A stretch of DNA of 51,331 nt from Vicinamibacteria bacterium. Its GTDB lineage: Bacteria; Acidobacteriota; Vicinamibacteria; Vicinamibacterales; UBA8438. The position numbers and the translations under genes are program-made. The notes below the pieces were generated by a model, which did no database searches, was not told the DNA's origin, and saw only the letters and a program-made list of their open reading frames with translations. The first letter of the stretch is position 1. Every line of letters begins with the position of its first letter. The stretch covers positions 1 through 51,331 of the forward strand of contig JAJEFC010000236.1 in the NCBI GenBank assembly GCA_022820675.1. Reading direction: 5' to 3'. Positions 1-9,102 of the stretch are shown piece by piece.

Positions 1-2
1 GC

Positions 3-266
3 GACCGGTCGGCGGTACGGCTGCTGCTGGCCGAGCCCGACGCGGCCGACGACGGCGCGGCCGGACTGCGGGCCCTGGCCCGGGCGCCCCGGCCGGCCTC
101 CGTGACCCTGGCCACAGGACCGGAGGGGGGCTGGAGCGCCGACGAGGTCCAGGCCGCGGCGGCCGCCGGGTTCCGCGTCGTCACCTTCGGCCGCCTGACC
201 TTCCGCGCCGACGCCGTGGTCGCGTGCGCGGCCGCGGTGCTGCTCTACGTCTGGGGCGACCTGTAG
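3..266 (+). CDS. rsmE: 16S rRNA m3U1498 methyltransferase RsmE, C-terminal part (5' truncated)
   Basis: The reading frame is open at the window edge and ends with TAG at 264-266. The visible 87 residues contain the SPOUT-fold signature ATGPEGGWSADE followed by a GFRVVTFGRLTFRAD stretch, which matches the knot region of RsmE, where S-adenosylmethionine binds. The usual GxRILRxETA motif has diverged to GRLTFRADAV. RsmE methylates U1498 of 16S rRNA in the 30S subunit. It converges on prmA with only 4 bp between the stop codons, whereas in many bacteria rsmE lies downstream of prmA on the same strand. The N-terminal PUA-like part lies outside the window. Confidence 0.85.
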   Translation, partial: DRSAVRLLLAEPDAADDGAAGLRALARAPRPASVTLATGPEGGWSADEVQAAAAAGFRVVTFGRLTFRADAVVACAAAVLLYVWGDL

Positions 267-270
267 GCGC

Positions 271-1173
271 TCATCCGCGGGCCGGGACGCGAAACGTCAT
301 CGCGACCCATTCGTCCTCCTGTTCCCGCCACGCCATCCGCCCATGTTGGCGGTAGACGGCGGCGACCGCCGCCTCTTCCCCGGCGAGGATGCCGGACAGG
401 ATCACGCTGCCGCCGGGCTCGACGAGGGCGGCCGCGACGGGGGCGAGGCGGATCAGGGCGGCGCCCGTCAGGTTGGCGACGACGACCGGCGCGCTCGCGG
501 GCTCCAGGTCCGCGATGTCCCGGCGGCGCAGCTCGACCTCTGCCGCCACGCCGTTGGCGTCGACCCCCTCCCGGGCCGAGTCGAGGGCGTCGGGGTCGCG
601 GTCGACGCCGGTGGCGCGCCGCGCCCCCAGCTTGACGGCGGCGATGGCCAGGATGCCCGAGCCGGTCCCCAGATCGAGGACGTGCCGTCCTCCCAGGTCC
701 GACGCCTGCAGGCCCTGCAGGGCGAGCCGCGTGGTCGGGTGGTGACCGCTGCCGAAGCCGAGGGCGGGCCGGATGGTCACGACCACGTCGGCGGGATCGG
801 GGTCCGGGATGGTGGACCAGGGCGGGGCGACGATGATCCGCCCGACCCGGACCGCGGGCAGATCCGCCTGGGACCGGGCCGCCCAGCTCTCGTCCGAGAC
901 CCGGATCGCCCGGGCCTGCACCCGCTCTCCGTAGACGGAGACCACCGTGGTCAGGGCGCGGTCGCGGTCGGACGCGGTCTCGAAGAACGCGCGGACGTGG
1001 TCGGGGGCGGGCTCGTCGAGGGCGGTGGGCCGGTGGCCGTCGACGGCGGCGGCAATCGCGTCGAGCCACGGCAGGCCGCCGGGGTGTCCGCCGGAGGTCC
1101 GTACGTCGAGGGCCGGGTGAAGACGCGGCGCCGCCTGCCGACCGCCGCCCGATGCTGGCGGGCCTCCGGGCAT
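271..1173 (-). CDS. prmA: Ribosomal protein L11 methyltransferase PrmA
   Basis: A 300-aa protein with the class I methyltransferase fold. GFGSGHHPTT (residues 139-148) is the PrmA version of the GTGxHxTT motif. VLDLGTGSG (165-173) is the SAM-binding motif I, VDRDPDAL (190-197) the acidic loop, and NLTGAAL (234-240) stands at the usual NI/NxP active-site position. PrmA trimethylates L11 of the 50S subunit. It is the last gene of the hrcA-grpE-dnaJ-prmA run, starting 6 nt after the dnaJ stop, so it is probably co-transcribed with the heat-shock genes. The first 20 or so residues are low-complexity and the start could lie slightly further in. Confidence 0.93.
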   Translation of the reverse strand: MPGGPPASGGGRQAAPRLHPALDVRTSGGHPGGLPWLDAIAAAVDGHRPTALDEPAPDHVRAFFETASDRDRALTTVVSVYGERVQARAIRVSDESWAARSQADLPAVRVGRIIVAPPWSTIPDPDPADVVVTIRPALGFGSGHHPTTRLALQGLQASDLGGRHVLDLGTGSGILAIAAVKLGARRATGVDRDPDALDSAREGVDANGVAAEVELRRRDIADLEPASAPVVVANLTGAALIRLAPVAAALVEPGGSVILSGILAGEEAAVAAVYRQHGRMAWREQEDEWVAMTFRVPARG

Positions 1174-1179
1174 GCTCCG

Positions 1180-2313
1180 CTATCCGAAGATGTCCTTGAC
1201 GCGCTCGAAGAACGGCCGGTCCTCGTCCGCGCCGGCCGCGGTCGGGTCGAGCACCTTCTCGGGCATCGTCTCGTCGAGGCTCTCCACCAGCTCCTTCTGC
1301 TCGCGGCTCAACCGCCGGGGCACCGCCACCTTGACCCGCACGTAGAGGTCGCCGCGGCCCCGTCCGCCGACGTTCGGCATGCCCTTGCCCCGCAGGCGGA
1401 AGCGGGTGTCTGACTGCGTGCCCCTGGGGACCTGGATGGTGGCGGGGTCGTCGAGGGTCGGGACGTGAATCTCCCCGCCGAGCACGAGGGTGGGATAGGT
1501 CACCGGGACCTCGCACAGCAGATCGTCGCCGTCGCGGCGGAAGAACGGATGCTCGCGGACGTGGATGACGACGTACAGATCGCCGGGGGGGGCGCCCCGG
1601 CTCCCGAACTCGCCTTCGCCCGTCAGCCGCAGGCGCTGGGCGGTGGCGATGCCGGCGGGAATCTTCACCGTCAGCTTCCGCTCGCGGCCGACCCTCCCCT
1701 TGCCATGGCACGTCTGGCACGGCTTCGAGATGACGCGGCCGATGCCGCCGCAGTGGTGGCAGGTCCGGGCCACCGTGAAGAACCCCTGCTGCATGCGGAT
1801 CTGGCCGTTGCCGTGGCAGTGGGAGCAGCGCTCCGGCGTGCTGCCCGGCGCGGACCCGGACCCGCCGCAGGTGTCGCAGGGCTCGTCGCGGGGGATCTGC
1901 AGGGTGGTCTCCGAGCCGTTGGCCGCCTCCTCGAACGAGATCTCCAGGTCGTAGCGCAGATCGCTGCCGCGCCGGGGGCCGCCGCGGCGGCCGCCGCTGA
2001 ACCCGAACAGATCGCCGAGCCCGCCGAGAATGTCGCCGAAGTCGTTGAAGATCGTCGGGTCGACGCCGACCCCGCCCCCGGACGCCCCGCCCACCCCGGC
2101 GTGGCCGAACCGGTCGTAGCGGCTGCGCTTCTCGGGGTCGGCGAGCACCGAGTAGGCCTCGGCCGCCTCCTTGAACCGTTCCTCGGCGGTCTTGTCGCCG
2201 GGGTTGCGGTCCGGATGGTACTGGAGGGCGAGCTTCCGGTACGCGCTCTTGATGTCCGCGTCCTCCGCGGTGCGGGGGACGCCGAGAATCTCGTAGTAGT
2301 CGCGGGTCGTCAC
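1180..2313 (-). CDS. dnaJ: Chaperone DnaJ (Hsp40)
   Basis: A 377-aa class I J-protein. The J domain carries HPD at residues 33-35, followed by a glycine-rich region (GGASGGGVG and [12 protein letters not shown]). Four CxxCxGxG zinc modules follow: [24 protein letters not shown] and CQTCHGKG. The two C-terminal substrate-binding barrels come last. It stimulates the ATPase of DnaK, and no dnaK is in this window. The ATG overlaps the grpE stop codon by 4 nt (ATGA), indicating translational coupling. Length and domain order are typical. Confidence 0.97.
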   Translation of the reverse strand: MTTRDYYEILGVPRTAEDADIKSAYRKLALQYHPDRNPGDKTAEERFKEAAEAYSVLADPEKRSRYDRFGHAGVGGASGGGVGVDPTIFNDFGDILGGLGDLFGFSGGRRGGPRRGSDLRYDLEISFEEAANGSETTLQIPRDEPCDTCGGSGSAPGSTPERCSHCHGNGQIRMQQGFFTVARTCHHCGGIGRVISKPCQTCHGKGRVGRERKLTVKIPAGIATAQRLRLTGEGEFGSRGAPPGDLYVVIHVREHPFFRRDGDDLLCEVPVTYPTLVLGGEIHVPTLDDPATIQVPRGTQSDTRFRLRGKGMPNVGGRGRGDLYVRVKVAVPRRLSREQKELVESLDETMPEKVLDPTAAGADEDRPFFERVKDIFG

Positions 2314-3161
2314 GCTTTCGCCACCTTGACCATCGACGGCCGGAGCAACCGCCGGCGCAGCGTGTAGCCTCGTCTCAGCTCCTCGACGACCTCGCCGTCG
2401 CGGTGGCCGTCGCCGGGCTCGTGGACCACCGCCTGGTGCAGGGCGGGGTCGAAGTCGGCGCCGACCGCCTCGATGGGCGCCACGCCGCGCTTCGCCATGA
2501 CGTCGAGAAGCTGCTTGTGGATTATCTCCACCCCGCGGCGGTAGGCGTCGCCATCGCGGGTCTCCGCGGCGAGGGCGCGCTCCAGATCGTCGACGACGGG
2601 CAGGAGGTCGCCGAGCAGGTCGCCGGCCGCCTGCTCGATCAGCTCGCGGCGCTCGCGCTCGGTGCGCTTCCGGTAGTTGTCGAACTCGGCCGTGACCCGC
2701 AGCAGGCGCTCGTGGTGCGCGTCGCGCTGGCGGACCGCCTCCTCGAGCTCGGCCGCGGTCGGGTCGACGTCGACGCCGGCGCCCTCGCCCGTGGCGCCGG
2801 ACTCGACGGGGTCCGCGCCGCTCGCCCCGGCGGGGTCCGCTGCACTCGCCCCGACGGGTTCCGCTGCACTCGCCCCGGCGGGGTCCGCTGCGCTCGCGCC
2901 GGCGGGTTCCGCTGCATTCGCGCCGGCGGGTTCCGCTGCACTCGCCCCGACGGGTTCCGCTGCACTCGCCCCGGCGGGTTCCGCTGCACTCGTCCCGGCG
3001 GCGGCCGGCGATACCTCCTGCGGCGCCGGGGAGGGTCCCCGGTCCGCCGCGGCATCGTCCGGGGCCGGTTGCGCTGACTGCTCGGATCGCGCCGACTGCT
3101 CCGATGGCGCCGATTGCTCTGGTTCGGACGGTTCAATCCGGTGTTCGTCGGGCATCTTCAC
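2310..3161 (-). CDS. grpE: Nucleotide exchange factor GrpE with a long repetitive N-terminal extension
   Basis: A 283-aa protein, whereas GrpE is usually about 180-210 aa. The conserved part starts near residue 138 with the coiled coil and [19 protein letters not shown], then the beta-wing domain with [20 protein letters not shown]. It releases ADP from DnaK. The first 130 residues are an Ala/Pro/Glu-rich tract containing seven 8-residue repeats of the GASAAEPA type, probably disordered. The start lies inside the 3' end of hrcA (29-nt overlap), and a second in-frame ATG at 3155 is equally possible. It overlaps dnaJ by 4 nt. Confidence 0.95.
   Translation of the reverse strand: MKMPDEHRIEPSEPEQSAPSEQSARSEQSAQPAPDDAAADRGPSPAPQEVSPAAAGTSAAEPAGASAAEPVGASAAEPAGANAAEPAGASAADPAGASAAEPVGASAADPAGASGADPVESGATGEGAGVDVDPTAAELEEAVRQRDAHHERLLRVTAEFDNYRKRTERERRELIEQAAGDLLGDLLPVVDDLERALAAETRDGDAYRRGVEIIHKQLLDVMAKRGVAPIEAVGADFDPALHQAVVHEPGDGHRDGEVVEELRRGYTLRRRLLRPSMVKVAKA
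2821..2988. repeat. Seven tandem 24-bp repeats inside grpE
   Basis: Seven units of exactly 24 bp (CTCGCCCCGGCGGGTTCCGC followed by TGCA on the plus strand) run head to tail, with a degenerate unit just before and a partial one just after. The period is a multiple of three, so copy-number change keeps grpE in frame. They encode alternating GASAAEPA and GASAAEPV-like octapeptides. Confidence 0.9.
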
Positions 3162-4242
3162 TGGGCGGGGGGGCGTGGTTCAGGAGGACCCGGCTGACCG
3201 CCTGCGACACGCTGTCGACCGCGGCGATGGCCCGCGAGTAGCGCATCCGTCGGGGGCCGATCACGCCCACGGTTCCGGTCTGCCGACCGTCGAAGTAAGC
3301 CGAGGCGACGAGGCTGAAGGCCCGCAGCTCGCTCTCCGAATGCTCGGAGCCGATGACCACGCGCAGCCCGCCCGCGCCGAGATACTCGGCGAGCAGCCGG
3401 ACCAGGCGGTGCTTCTCCTGCATCATCGCCAACAGGGCCCGCAGCGTGTCGAGCGACACCGGGCCGTCCTCGTCGGACATCTCGTCGAAGAGCAGCGTCG
3501 CGCCGTCGACGAACACGCTCTCCTGCGGCACCATGTCCTCGAGGGTCGAGCTCGCCAGGCGCAGCCATTGCGACAACAGCTCGTCGTACAGGACCTGCTC
3601 CTGGCGAAGGCGCTGTATCACGAGGGCGTGGACCTCGCCGATGGCGAGGCCCCGGAACTCCCGGTTGAGGTAGTTGGCGCCCTTTTCGAGCTCGCTCCGC
3701 TGAATGGGCTCGCCGATGTCCACGACCTTGTGGCAGACCTGCTCGGCCTGGGCGGTGACGACGACGAGGATGCGCGTCCCCTCGAGCGGCACGAACTCGA
3801 TGTGCTCGAAGCCGGCGGTCTCGCTCGTCGGCGCGAGCACGAAGCCGAGGTGGTGCGAGATGCGGGACAGCTCGTGCGAAACGTTCGACAGCACGCCCTT
3901 GATCGAGCCCGCCTGCCGCAGCCGCGCTTCGACGGCCGGGGTCGAGCGGGCCGCGCGCCGGTGCTCCAGCAGGAAGTCGACGTAGCAGCGGTAGCCGACG
4001 TCGGTGGGCACCCGCCCCGCGGACGTGTGCGGCTGCGACACGTATCCGGCGTTCTCGAGCGATGCCAGAATGTTGCGCACCGTCGCCGAGGACACCGTGA
4101 AGCCGCCCTGCTCGACGAGGCGCCGGGACGAGACCGGGGCGCCGTGCTCGACGTACTCCTGGATGAGCGTGGCGAGCACCCGGCGCGTGCGCTCGGGGAG
4201 GTTCGGGCCGGCCGGATCGTGCGGGACGGGCTGCCGGGACAT
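3133..4242 (-). CDS. hrcA: Heat-inducible transcription repressor HrcA
   Basis: A 369-aa protein. The N-terminal winged helix (residues about 15-80) contains VSSRRLVEQGGFTVSSATVR and the GRVPTDVGYRCYVD segment typical of HrcA. The rest is the GAF-like and inserted-domain region ending in VIGPRRMRYSRAIAAVDSVS. HrcA represses groE and dnaK operons by binding CIRCE (TTAGCACTC-N9-GAGTGCTAA). No CIRCE copy is visible upstream of this operon. It is the first gene of the minus-strand run; a TATACT box ends 9 nt before the ATG. Confidence 0.96.
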   Translation of the reverse strand: MSRQPVPHDPAGPNLPERTRRVLATLIQEYVEHGAPVSSRRLVEQGGFTVSSATVRNILASLENAGYVSQPHTSAGRVPTDVGYRCYVDFLLEHRRAARSTPAVEARLRQAGSIKGVLSNVSHELSRISHHLGFVLAPTSETAGFEHIEFVPLEGTRILVVVTAQAEQVCHKVVDIGEPIQRSELEKGANYLNREFRGLAIGEVHALVIQRLRQEQVLYDELLSQWLRLASSTLEDMVPQESVFVDGATLLFDEMSDEDGPVSLDTLRALLAMMQEKHRLVRLLAEYLGAGGLRVVIGSEHSESELRAFSLVASAYFDGRQTGTVGVIGPRRMRYSRAIAAVDSVSQAVSRVLLNHAPPPSEDARRTPD

Positions 4243-4251
4243 CGGAAAGAC

Positions 4252-4257
4252 AGTATA
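4252..4257 (-). promoter_or_regulatory. -10 box of hrcA, probably leaderless
   Basis: TATACT on the minus strand, followed by 9 nt and then the hrcA ATG (4242). There is no Shine-Dalgarno sequence in that gap, so the transcript would start at or just before the start codon. No good -35 is visible. Confidence 0.45.
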
Positions 4258-4266
4258 GCTTGGCCG

Positions 4267-5136
4267 CTAGCCGCCGACCGCGACCTCGGACCGGGGCCGG
4301 GGGCTCCAGCTCATCGACCTGGCGCCGCGCTCGCCGTCCTGTCCGGCGCCCGCGTCGATCTTGCCGTACTTGACGCCGATGAGCTCGGCGAGGATGGACA
4401 CCGCGATCTCCTGGGGCGTCACCGCGCCCAGGTCGAGGCCGACGGGGGAGTGCACGCGGCGCAACTGCTCCGCCGGCATGCCCTCGCCTTCCAGCGCCGC
4501 CGCGAGGCGGGCGACCTTGGCCCGGCTGCCGATGAGCCCGAGGTAGCGGATGGGCTTCGGCGCCAGCGCCCGGAGGGCGTCGAGGTCGTGCCGGTGCCCG
4601 CGGGTCAGGATGACCGCGTAGGCGTGCCCCGGCAGCTCCGCCCGCTCCAGCCATTCCGGAATCGCGTCCACCACGATCTCCTCGGCGTGCGGGAACCGCT
4701 CGGCGTTGGCGAACTTCTCGCGGTCGTCGATGACGTGCAGCTTGAAGCCGACCTCGTGGGCGGCGCGGGCGAGATGATAGGAGACGTGCCCGGCTCCCAC
4801 GAGATAGAGCTCGGGCGCGGGCTCGAGGGGCTCGATGTACACCTCCATCTGGCCGCCGCAGATCAGTCCCGAGTCCTCGGCGATGTCGTCGGCCAGCTCG
4901 TACTTGGCGATGACCGGCTGCCGTGTCTCGATGGCCGTGCGCGCCTTCCAGAACGCCTCGTTCTCGTAGCAGCCGCCCCCGATCGTGCCCACCGTGCGCC
5001 CGTCCGGGAACACCAGCATCTTCGCGCCGACCCGTTGCGGGGTGGAGCCCTGGGCCCGGATGATGGTCACGAGCGCGGCCGGCTCCCCCTGCTGCAGCGC
5101 CTCGGCGACCGCCGCGAACACGTCTTCGTTTCTCAT
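4267..5136 (-). CDS. XdhC/CoxI family protein (molybdoenzyme maturation-type)
   Basis: A 289-aa protein. The N-terminal XdhC_CoxI domain shows VTIIRAQGSTPQRVGAKM and TVGTIGGGCYENE. The C-terminal Rossmann domain shows LYLVGAGHVSYHLARAA and the closing RYLGLIGSRAKV block. Family members bind molybdenum cofactor and insert its sulfurated form into xanthine-dehydrogenase-type enzymes. No molybdoenzyme subunit gene lies nearby, so the client is unknown. It lies between the parvulin gene and hrcA on the same strand. The last 25 residues are not conserved-looking. Confidence 0.85.
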   Translation of the reverse strand: MRNEDVFAAVAEALQQGEPAALVTIIRAQGSTPQRVGAKMLVFPDGRTVGTIGGGCYENEAFWKARTAIETRQPVIAKYELADDIAEDSGLICGGQMEVYIEPLEPAPELYLVGAGHVSYHLARAAHEVGFKLHVIDDREKFANAERFPHAEEIVVDAIPEWLERAELPGHAYAVILTRGHRHDLDALRALAPKPIRYLGLIGSRAKVARLAAALEGEGMPAEQLRRVHSPVGLDLGAVTPQEIAVSILAELIGVKYGKIDAGAGQDGERGARSMSWSPRPRSEVAVGG

Positions 5137-5165
5137 GGTGGCCTGCCGGTCTCTCCCGTGGAACC

Positions 5166-5183
5166 CGCGCCCTCGGGGGCGCG
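5166..5183. terminator. GC-rich hairpin after the parvulin gene
   Basis: CGCGCCC and GGGCGCG form a 7-bp stem around a TCGG tetraloop, about 25 nt past the parvulin stop codon in the minus direction. No T-run follows, so it is at best a weak or Rho-assisted terminator. Confidence 0.3.
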
Positions 5184-5207
5184 CCGTCGGCGAGCGGACG
5201 CCGGGGC

Positions 5208-6242
5208 TCAGATCAGGATGCGAACGTCGTGCGCGGCCTTCAGCTCGTCGATGAAGGCCGCGGTCCGGGCCTGCTGCTCCTGCTGCAGCAGGAGGTCGCG
5301 AATCGGGCCGCCGGCTTCCTCGAACGGCACGAGGCGGTCGTCCTGCCGCTCGATCATCTGGATGACGTGGAACCCGAACGGCGTCTCGACGACGCCGCTC
5401 AACCCGCCCGGCTCAAGCGCGAACAGGGCGGCCTCGAACGCCGGCACCGTCCGGCCTTCGACCACGAGGCCGAGATCCCCGCCGCCCGACGCCGATCCCG
5501 GGTCGTCGGAATGCTCGCGCGCGAGGGCCCCGAAATCGGCGCCGTTCTCGGCCTCCAGGCGCAGATTCAGGGCTCGCTCCCGGGCTTCCGCCTTCTCGGA
5601 CTCGGCCGCGTCGGGGCTGACGCCGATCAGGATGTGGCGCGCCCGCAGCCCGCCCCGCTCCGTGAACTGCGCGGGATGCTGCTCGTAGAACGCGCGCACG
5701 GACCCGGGGTCGATCTCGACGTCGGCGAGGACCGCCGATTCCAGGACCCGTTCGACGAGGAGGTCCCGGCGGGCTTCTCCCCGCAGAATATACAGCGAGG
5801 TGTTCCAACTGTCGAGTTGGGCCTCGAAGGCCTCCTCGTCGGGAAAGCCGGACCGAATCGTGTCGATTCGGGCCTCGACCGCCGCGTCGTCCACGACGAT
5901 GCTCCGGCGCTCCGACTCCTGCACCAGCAGGTGGAACGCCACGAGCCGGTCGAGCACGGCCCGATACACGCTGTCGCGGAACTGGGTCGGGAGGGCCTGC
6001 CCGGCCTGGATCTCGGCGCTGCGCACCGCCCGCTCGAGCTCGTCGCGCGTGATCGAGTAGGCGCCGACGCGGGCGACGACCTCCGGCAGCTCGGCCGGCA
6101 CGGGGTCCGCCGCCGGCGCGGGCGCCACGTCGGCCGCAGCCTCGGACGGGACTCCGGCGTCGGGAGGAGCCGCGCCGCAGCCGGCGGCCAGCCCCAGCAC
6201 GAGCAGCCATCGCCAGAGCGACGTGCGACAGCACCGCGTCAT
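5208..6242 (-). CDS. SurA-like peptidylprolyl isomerase lipoprotein (parvulin type)
   Basis: A 344-aa protein with a lipoprotein signal (a short basic start, WRWLLVLGLAAGC, lipobox LAAGC), so it should be lipid-anchored outside the cytoplasmic membrane. Residues about 55-190 form a SurA-N-like helical domain (YSITRDELERAV, AVLDRLVAFHLLVQESERR). Residues about 195-300 are a PpiC rotamase domain with ARHILI, DFGALAREHSDDPGSA and GGDLG, ending with PFGFHVIQM. It probably assists folding of exported proteins. A TATAAT box 6 nt before the ATG suggests a leaderless mRNA. Confidence 0.9.
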   Translation of the reverse strand: MTRCCRTSLWRWLLVLGLAAGCGAAPPDAGVPSEAAADVAPAPAADPVPAELPEVVARVGAYSITRDELERAVRSAEIQAGQALPTQFRDSVYRAVLDRLVAFHLLVQESERRSIVVDDAAVEARIDTIRSGFPDEEAFEAQLDSWNTSLYILRGEARRDLLVERVLESAVLADVEIDPGSVRAFYEQHPAQFTERGGLRARHILIGVSPDAAESEKAEARERALNLRLEAENGADFGALAREHSDDPGSASGGGDLGLVVEGRTVPAFEAALFALEPGGLSGVVETPFGFHVIQMIERQDDRLVPFEEAGGPIRDLLLQQEQQARTAAFIDELKAAHDVRILI

Positions 6243-6248
6243 CGTTCG

Positions 6249-6254
6249 ATTATA
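6249..6254 (-). promoter_or_regulatory. -10 box of the parvulin lipoprotein gene, leaderless
   Basis: A perfect TATAAT on the minus strand lies only 6 nt before the ATG at 6242. Transcription would therefore begin essentially at the start codon. No convincing -35 is seen at 16-18 bp spacing. Confidence 0.5.
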
Positions 6255-6407
6255 CGTTCCCGGCGGCTCCTTGAATCGCCGCCGTCGCGGAGATCGACGG
6301 GCGGCGGCCTCGGCGGGGCGATCCCGCCCCCGCTCGCGCGTGAGACCAGCGCAGCTCGCCGCGAGGGAGGGCGCCGTCGGGCGGTGTTCCCGGGCTCCCC
6401 GAGGGGC

Positions 6408-8714
6408 TCAGTGTCGTGAGCAGCGCGCCCCCGGTTCGGTGCCGGCGGCGAAGGCTCCCGTGACCGCCCGGGGGCAGCCGCCGGCGGCCCGCAGCCCCGT
6501 GTCGGCGCAGACGTCGAAGAGGGTGACGCCGGGCGGCGGCATGAACTCCGGTACCGTCCGTTCGGCGAGGGCGTTGCGCATGAACGCGGTCCAGATGGGA
6601 AGGGCCGCCTCGGCCCCGGTGAGGCCCAGCGGGCGGTTGTCGTCCATGCCGACCCACACCACCGCCAGCAGCGCGGGCGTGAAGCCGACGAACCACGCGT
6701 CCCGCAGGTCGTTCGAGGTGCCCGTCTTTCCCGCCGCGTCGTGGGCGAAGCCGCTCCGGCGGGCTGCGGTCGCCGTCCCCGCGTCGAGCGTGCTGCGCAG
6801 CATCGAGGTCACGAGGAACGCGCTGTCGGGGCGGGCCACCGGCCGCGGGCGGTCCTCGGCGCGGTGGACGAGCTGCCCGCCCGCGGTCACCCGGCTGACC
6901 GCGTGCAGCGGCGCGCGGTCGCCGCGGTTCGCGAGGACGGTATAGGCCGCGGCCACCTCCAGCGGCGTGCTCTCGAAGGCCCCGAGGACGATGGAGGGGT
7001 AGGCGGGCGGGGTCGCTCCCCCGGAAGCGGCGGCCCAGAGGTCGGCGACGGCCCCGAATCCCGCCAGCTCGCCGACCTTGACCGCGGCCACGTTGCGCGA
7101 CCGGGCGAGGGCCGCGCGGGCCGTCACCGGTCCATCGTAGACGCCGCCGTAGTTGGCGGGCCGCCACGGCCGGCCGCCGAACCGGAACGTCGTCGGCCGG
7201 TCGTCGATCACCGAGGCGGGGGTGAACCGCAGGCCCGGCTCGCGGGCGGCCCGCTCGAAGGCGGCCAAGTAGACGAAGGGCTTGATGACGGACCCCGGCT
7301 GCCGGCGGGCGTGCTCGACGCGATTGAGCTGCGACTCCTGGTAGGAGCTCCCGCCGACCATGGCGCGGATGGCGCCGCTGCGGGGGTCGACGGCTACCAG
7401 CGCGGCCTGGGGCCGGACCGCCGGGCGCCCGCCGCGCCGGTCGGCGATCCGGTCCAGCCCTTCCCGTACCGCGGTCTCGGCCAGGCGCTGCAGATGCAGG
7501 TCCACCGTGGTCTCGATGCGCAACGCCCCGCTGTGGTCCCGCCAGTCGTCCAGGTGGTCTCCGACCCGGGACCGGACGAAGTCGACGAGGTACGGCGCCT
7601 CCCGATCCGCGGGGTCGGCGACGCCGCCCAAGGGCTCGCGGGCCGCGACCATGGCGCGGTCGGGGGTCACCAGCCCGAGGTCCACCATCGCCTGGAGCAC
7701 GCCGTTGCGACGCTCCCGGGCGCGCTCGGGGTGGCGGTGCGGCGCGTGGGTCTGCGGAGCGCGGATCAGGCCGGCCAGGGTGGCCGCCTCGCCGAGGGTG
7801 AGGTTGCCGAGGTCCTTGCCGAACAGGGCCCGGGCGCCCTGGGCGACGCCGTGGATGGCGAACGAGCCCCGGTGGCCGAGATAGACCTCGTTGAGGTACA
7901 TCTCGAGGATGCGGGGCTTGGGCAGGCGCCGCTCCAGCAGGAGGGCCAGGGCCTGCTCGCGGAGCTTCCGCCACAGGGTCTGCTCGGGGGTCAGCAGGGT
8001 GTTCTTGATGAGCTGCTGCGTCAGGGTGCTCGCGCCGACGAGGTAGCTCCGGTTGCCGGTCAGGTTGGTGACGGCGGCGCCCGCGATGCGGATCGCGTCG
8101 ATGCCGGGGTGGCCGAAGAACCGGTGGTCCTCGGCCGCCAGCACGGCCCGGACCACGTCGTCGGGCATCTCCGCCAGCGGCACCGTCCGCCGCCGCCGCC
8201 GGTCCCGGCCGTGCAGGGTCGACAGGTGCGGGGCGTCGAGGGCGAGGCGATCGACCCGGCGGCCGGACGGGGTCTCGATCGCGGCCACGTGCCCGCCGCC
8301 GGCCCCGGCCGGAGCGAACCGGACCCGGGCCAGGCGGCCTTCCTGGAGCCCCTCGCGAGGAATCACGGTCAGCGCGTCCGGCCCGACCGCGTACTCCCCG
8401 GCCCGCCGGGCGAGGTCGCGGCGCGCGTACCCCAGCTCGTCGAGCCGGGCGGCGAGCCCCGTGGGGTCGAGGCCCAGGCCGGGCACCAGCTCGAGCGGCG
8501 CCCCGAAGACCATCGCGGCCGGGGGCGTCAGCCCCGCCGCCAGCCGCGCGTCGAGCTGCCGCGACAGGGTCCGGTAGGCCAACAGGGCGGCGGCGGCGCC
8601 CACCAGCACCAGCGCGATCAGGGTCTTGCCGTAGCGGATCCACGCCGCGGGCCGCCGCGGACGCCGCCGTGCGCGGCGCTTCGGCCGGGAACGTGTCGTG
8701 CGCGTGCCGCCCAC
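6408..8714 (-). CDS. mrcB: Bifunctional peptidoglycan synthase, PBP1b type
   Basis: A 768-aa class A penicillin-binding protein. After an Arg-rich cytoplasmic tail comes one membrane anchor (about residues 29-47), then a UB2H-like domain (APLELVPGLGLDP to FAPAGAG). The GT51 glycosyltransferase follows, with AAEDHRFFGHPG carrying the catalytic Glu and GASTLTQQLIKN. The transpeptidase has SVIK at about 475, ARSRNVA, and AAGKTGTSNDLRDAWFVGFTP near 662. It polymerises and cross-links peptidoglycan at the outer face of the inner membrane. The 165 bp between its stop and the parvulin gene holds nothing clear except the parvulin -10 box. Confidence 0.95.
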   Translation of the reverse strand: MGGTRTTRSRPKRRARRRPRRPAAWIRYGKTLIALVLVGAAAALLAYRTLSRQLDARLAAGLTPPAAMVFGAPLELVPGLGLDPTGLAARLDELGYARRDLARRAGEYAVGPDALTVIPREGLQEGRLARVRFAPAGAGGGHVAAIETPSGRRVDRLALDAPHLSTLHGRDRRRRRTVPLAEMPDDVVRAVLAAEDHRFFGHPGIDAIRIAGAAVTNLTGNRSYLVGASTLTQQLIKNTLLTPEQTLWRKLREQALALLLERRLPKPRILEMYLNEVYLGHRGSFAIHGVAQGARALFGKDLGNLTLGEAATLAGLIRAPQTHAPHRHPERARERRNGVLQAMVDLGLVTPDRAMVAAREPLGGVADPADREAPYLVDFVRSRVGDHLDDWRDHSGALRIETTVDLHLQRLAETAVREGLDRIADRRGGRPAVRPQAALVAVDPRSGAIRAMVGGSSYQESQLNRVEHARRQPGSVIKPFVYLAAFERAAREPGLRFTPASVIDDRPTTFRFGGRPWRPANYGGVYDGPVTARAALARSRNVAAVKVGELAGFGAVADLWAAASGGATPPAYPSIVLGAFESTPLEVAAAYTVLANRGDRAPLHAVSRVTAGGQLVHRAEDRPRPVARPDSAFLVTSMLRSTLDAGTATAARRSGFAHDAAGKTGTSNDLRDAWFVGFTPALLAVVWVGMDDNRPLGLTGAEAALPIWTAFMRNALAERTVPEFMPPPGVTLFDVCADTGLRAAGGCPRAVTGAFAAGTEPGARCSRH

Positions 8715-8735
8715 GCCCAGTGTATCGGTTGGTCA

Positions 8736-8997
8736 CGCCGGGAGAACATGCCGGTACGAAGGCCGGGACTCTGCGCCGTGGAACGGGGCGGACTGCGGTC
8801 GGCTGGCCGCGCCGGGAGAACATGCCGGATCGAAGGCGGGGAGTCTGCGCCGTGGAACGGGGCGGACGGCTGGGGGTCGGGTGGGCGCCGGGCGGAGCCG
8901 CGGGCGACGATTGGCGGTCCAGGAGTCTGCGGCGCAGAACGGTGCAGACTGCAGGGTTGGTTGGGCGCCCAGCGGAGCTGCAGGCGACGATGGGCGG
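8736..8997. repeat. Intergenic hairpin repeat family, locus 1 (three to four units)
   Basis: This 388-bp gap between mrcB and bshC is mostly repeats. Two 74-bp direct units start at 8736 and 8810 with CGCCGGGAGAACATGCCGG. They run into units whose core is GAGTCTGCGCCGTGGAACGG (near 8767, 8840 and 8923). The last two also have the downstream part GCGGAGCCGCGGGCGACGAT. The same core occurs near 25.4 kb and 27.1 kb. The left and right arms of the core pair as a hairpin. I see no protein-coding signal here. Confidence 0.8.
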
Positions 8998-9102
8998 GTG
9001 TCCTGGCCGTGAAGTTCGCGAAAGCTGTGAATCTCGGCAAGTGACGGTAAGACAGGGGAGTAATGCCGCGCAGAATCGTTCCACGAACCACGGTTCGGAC
9101 CA

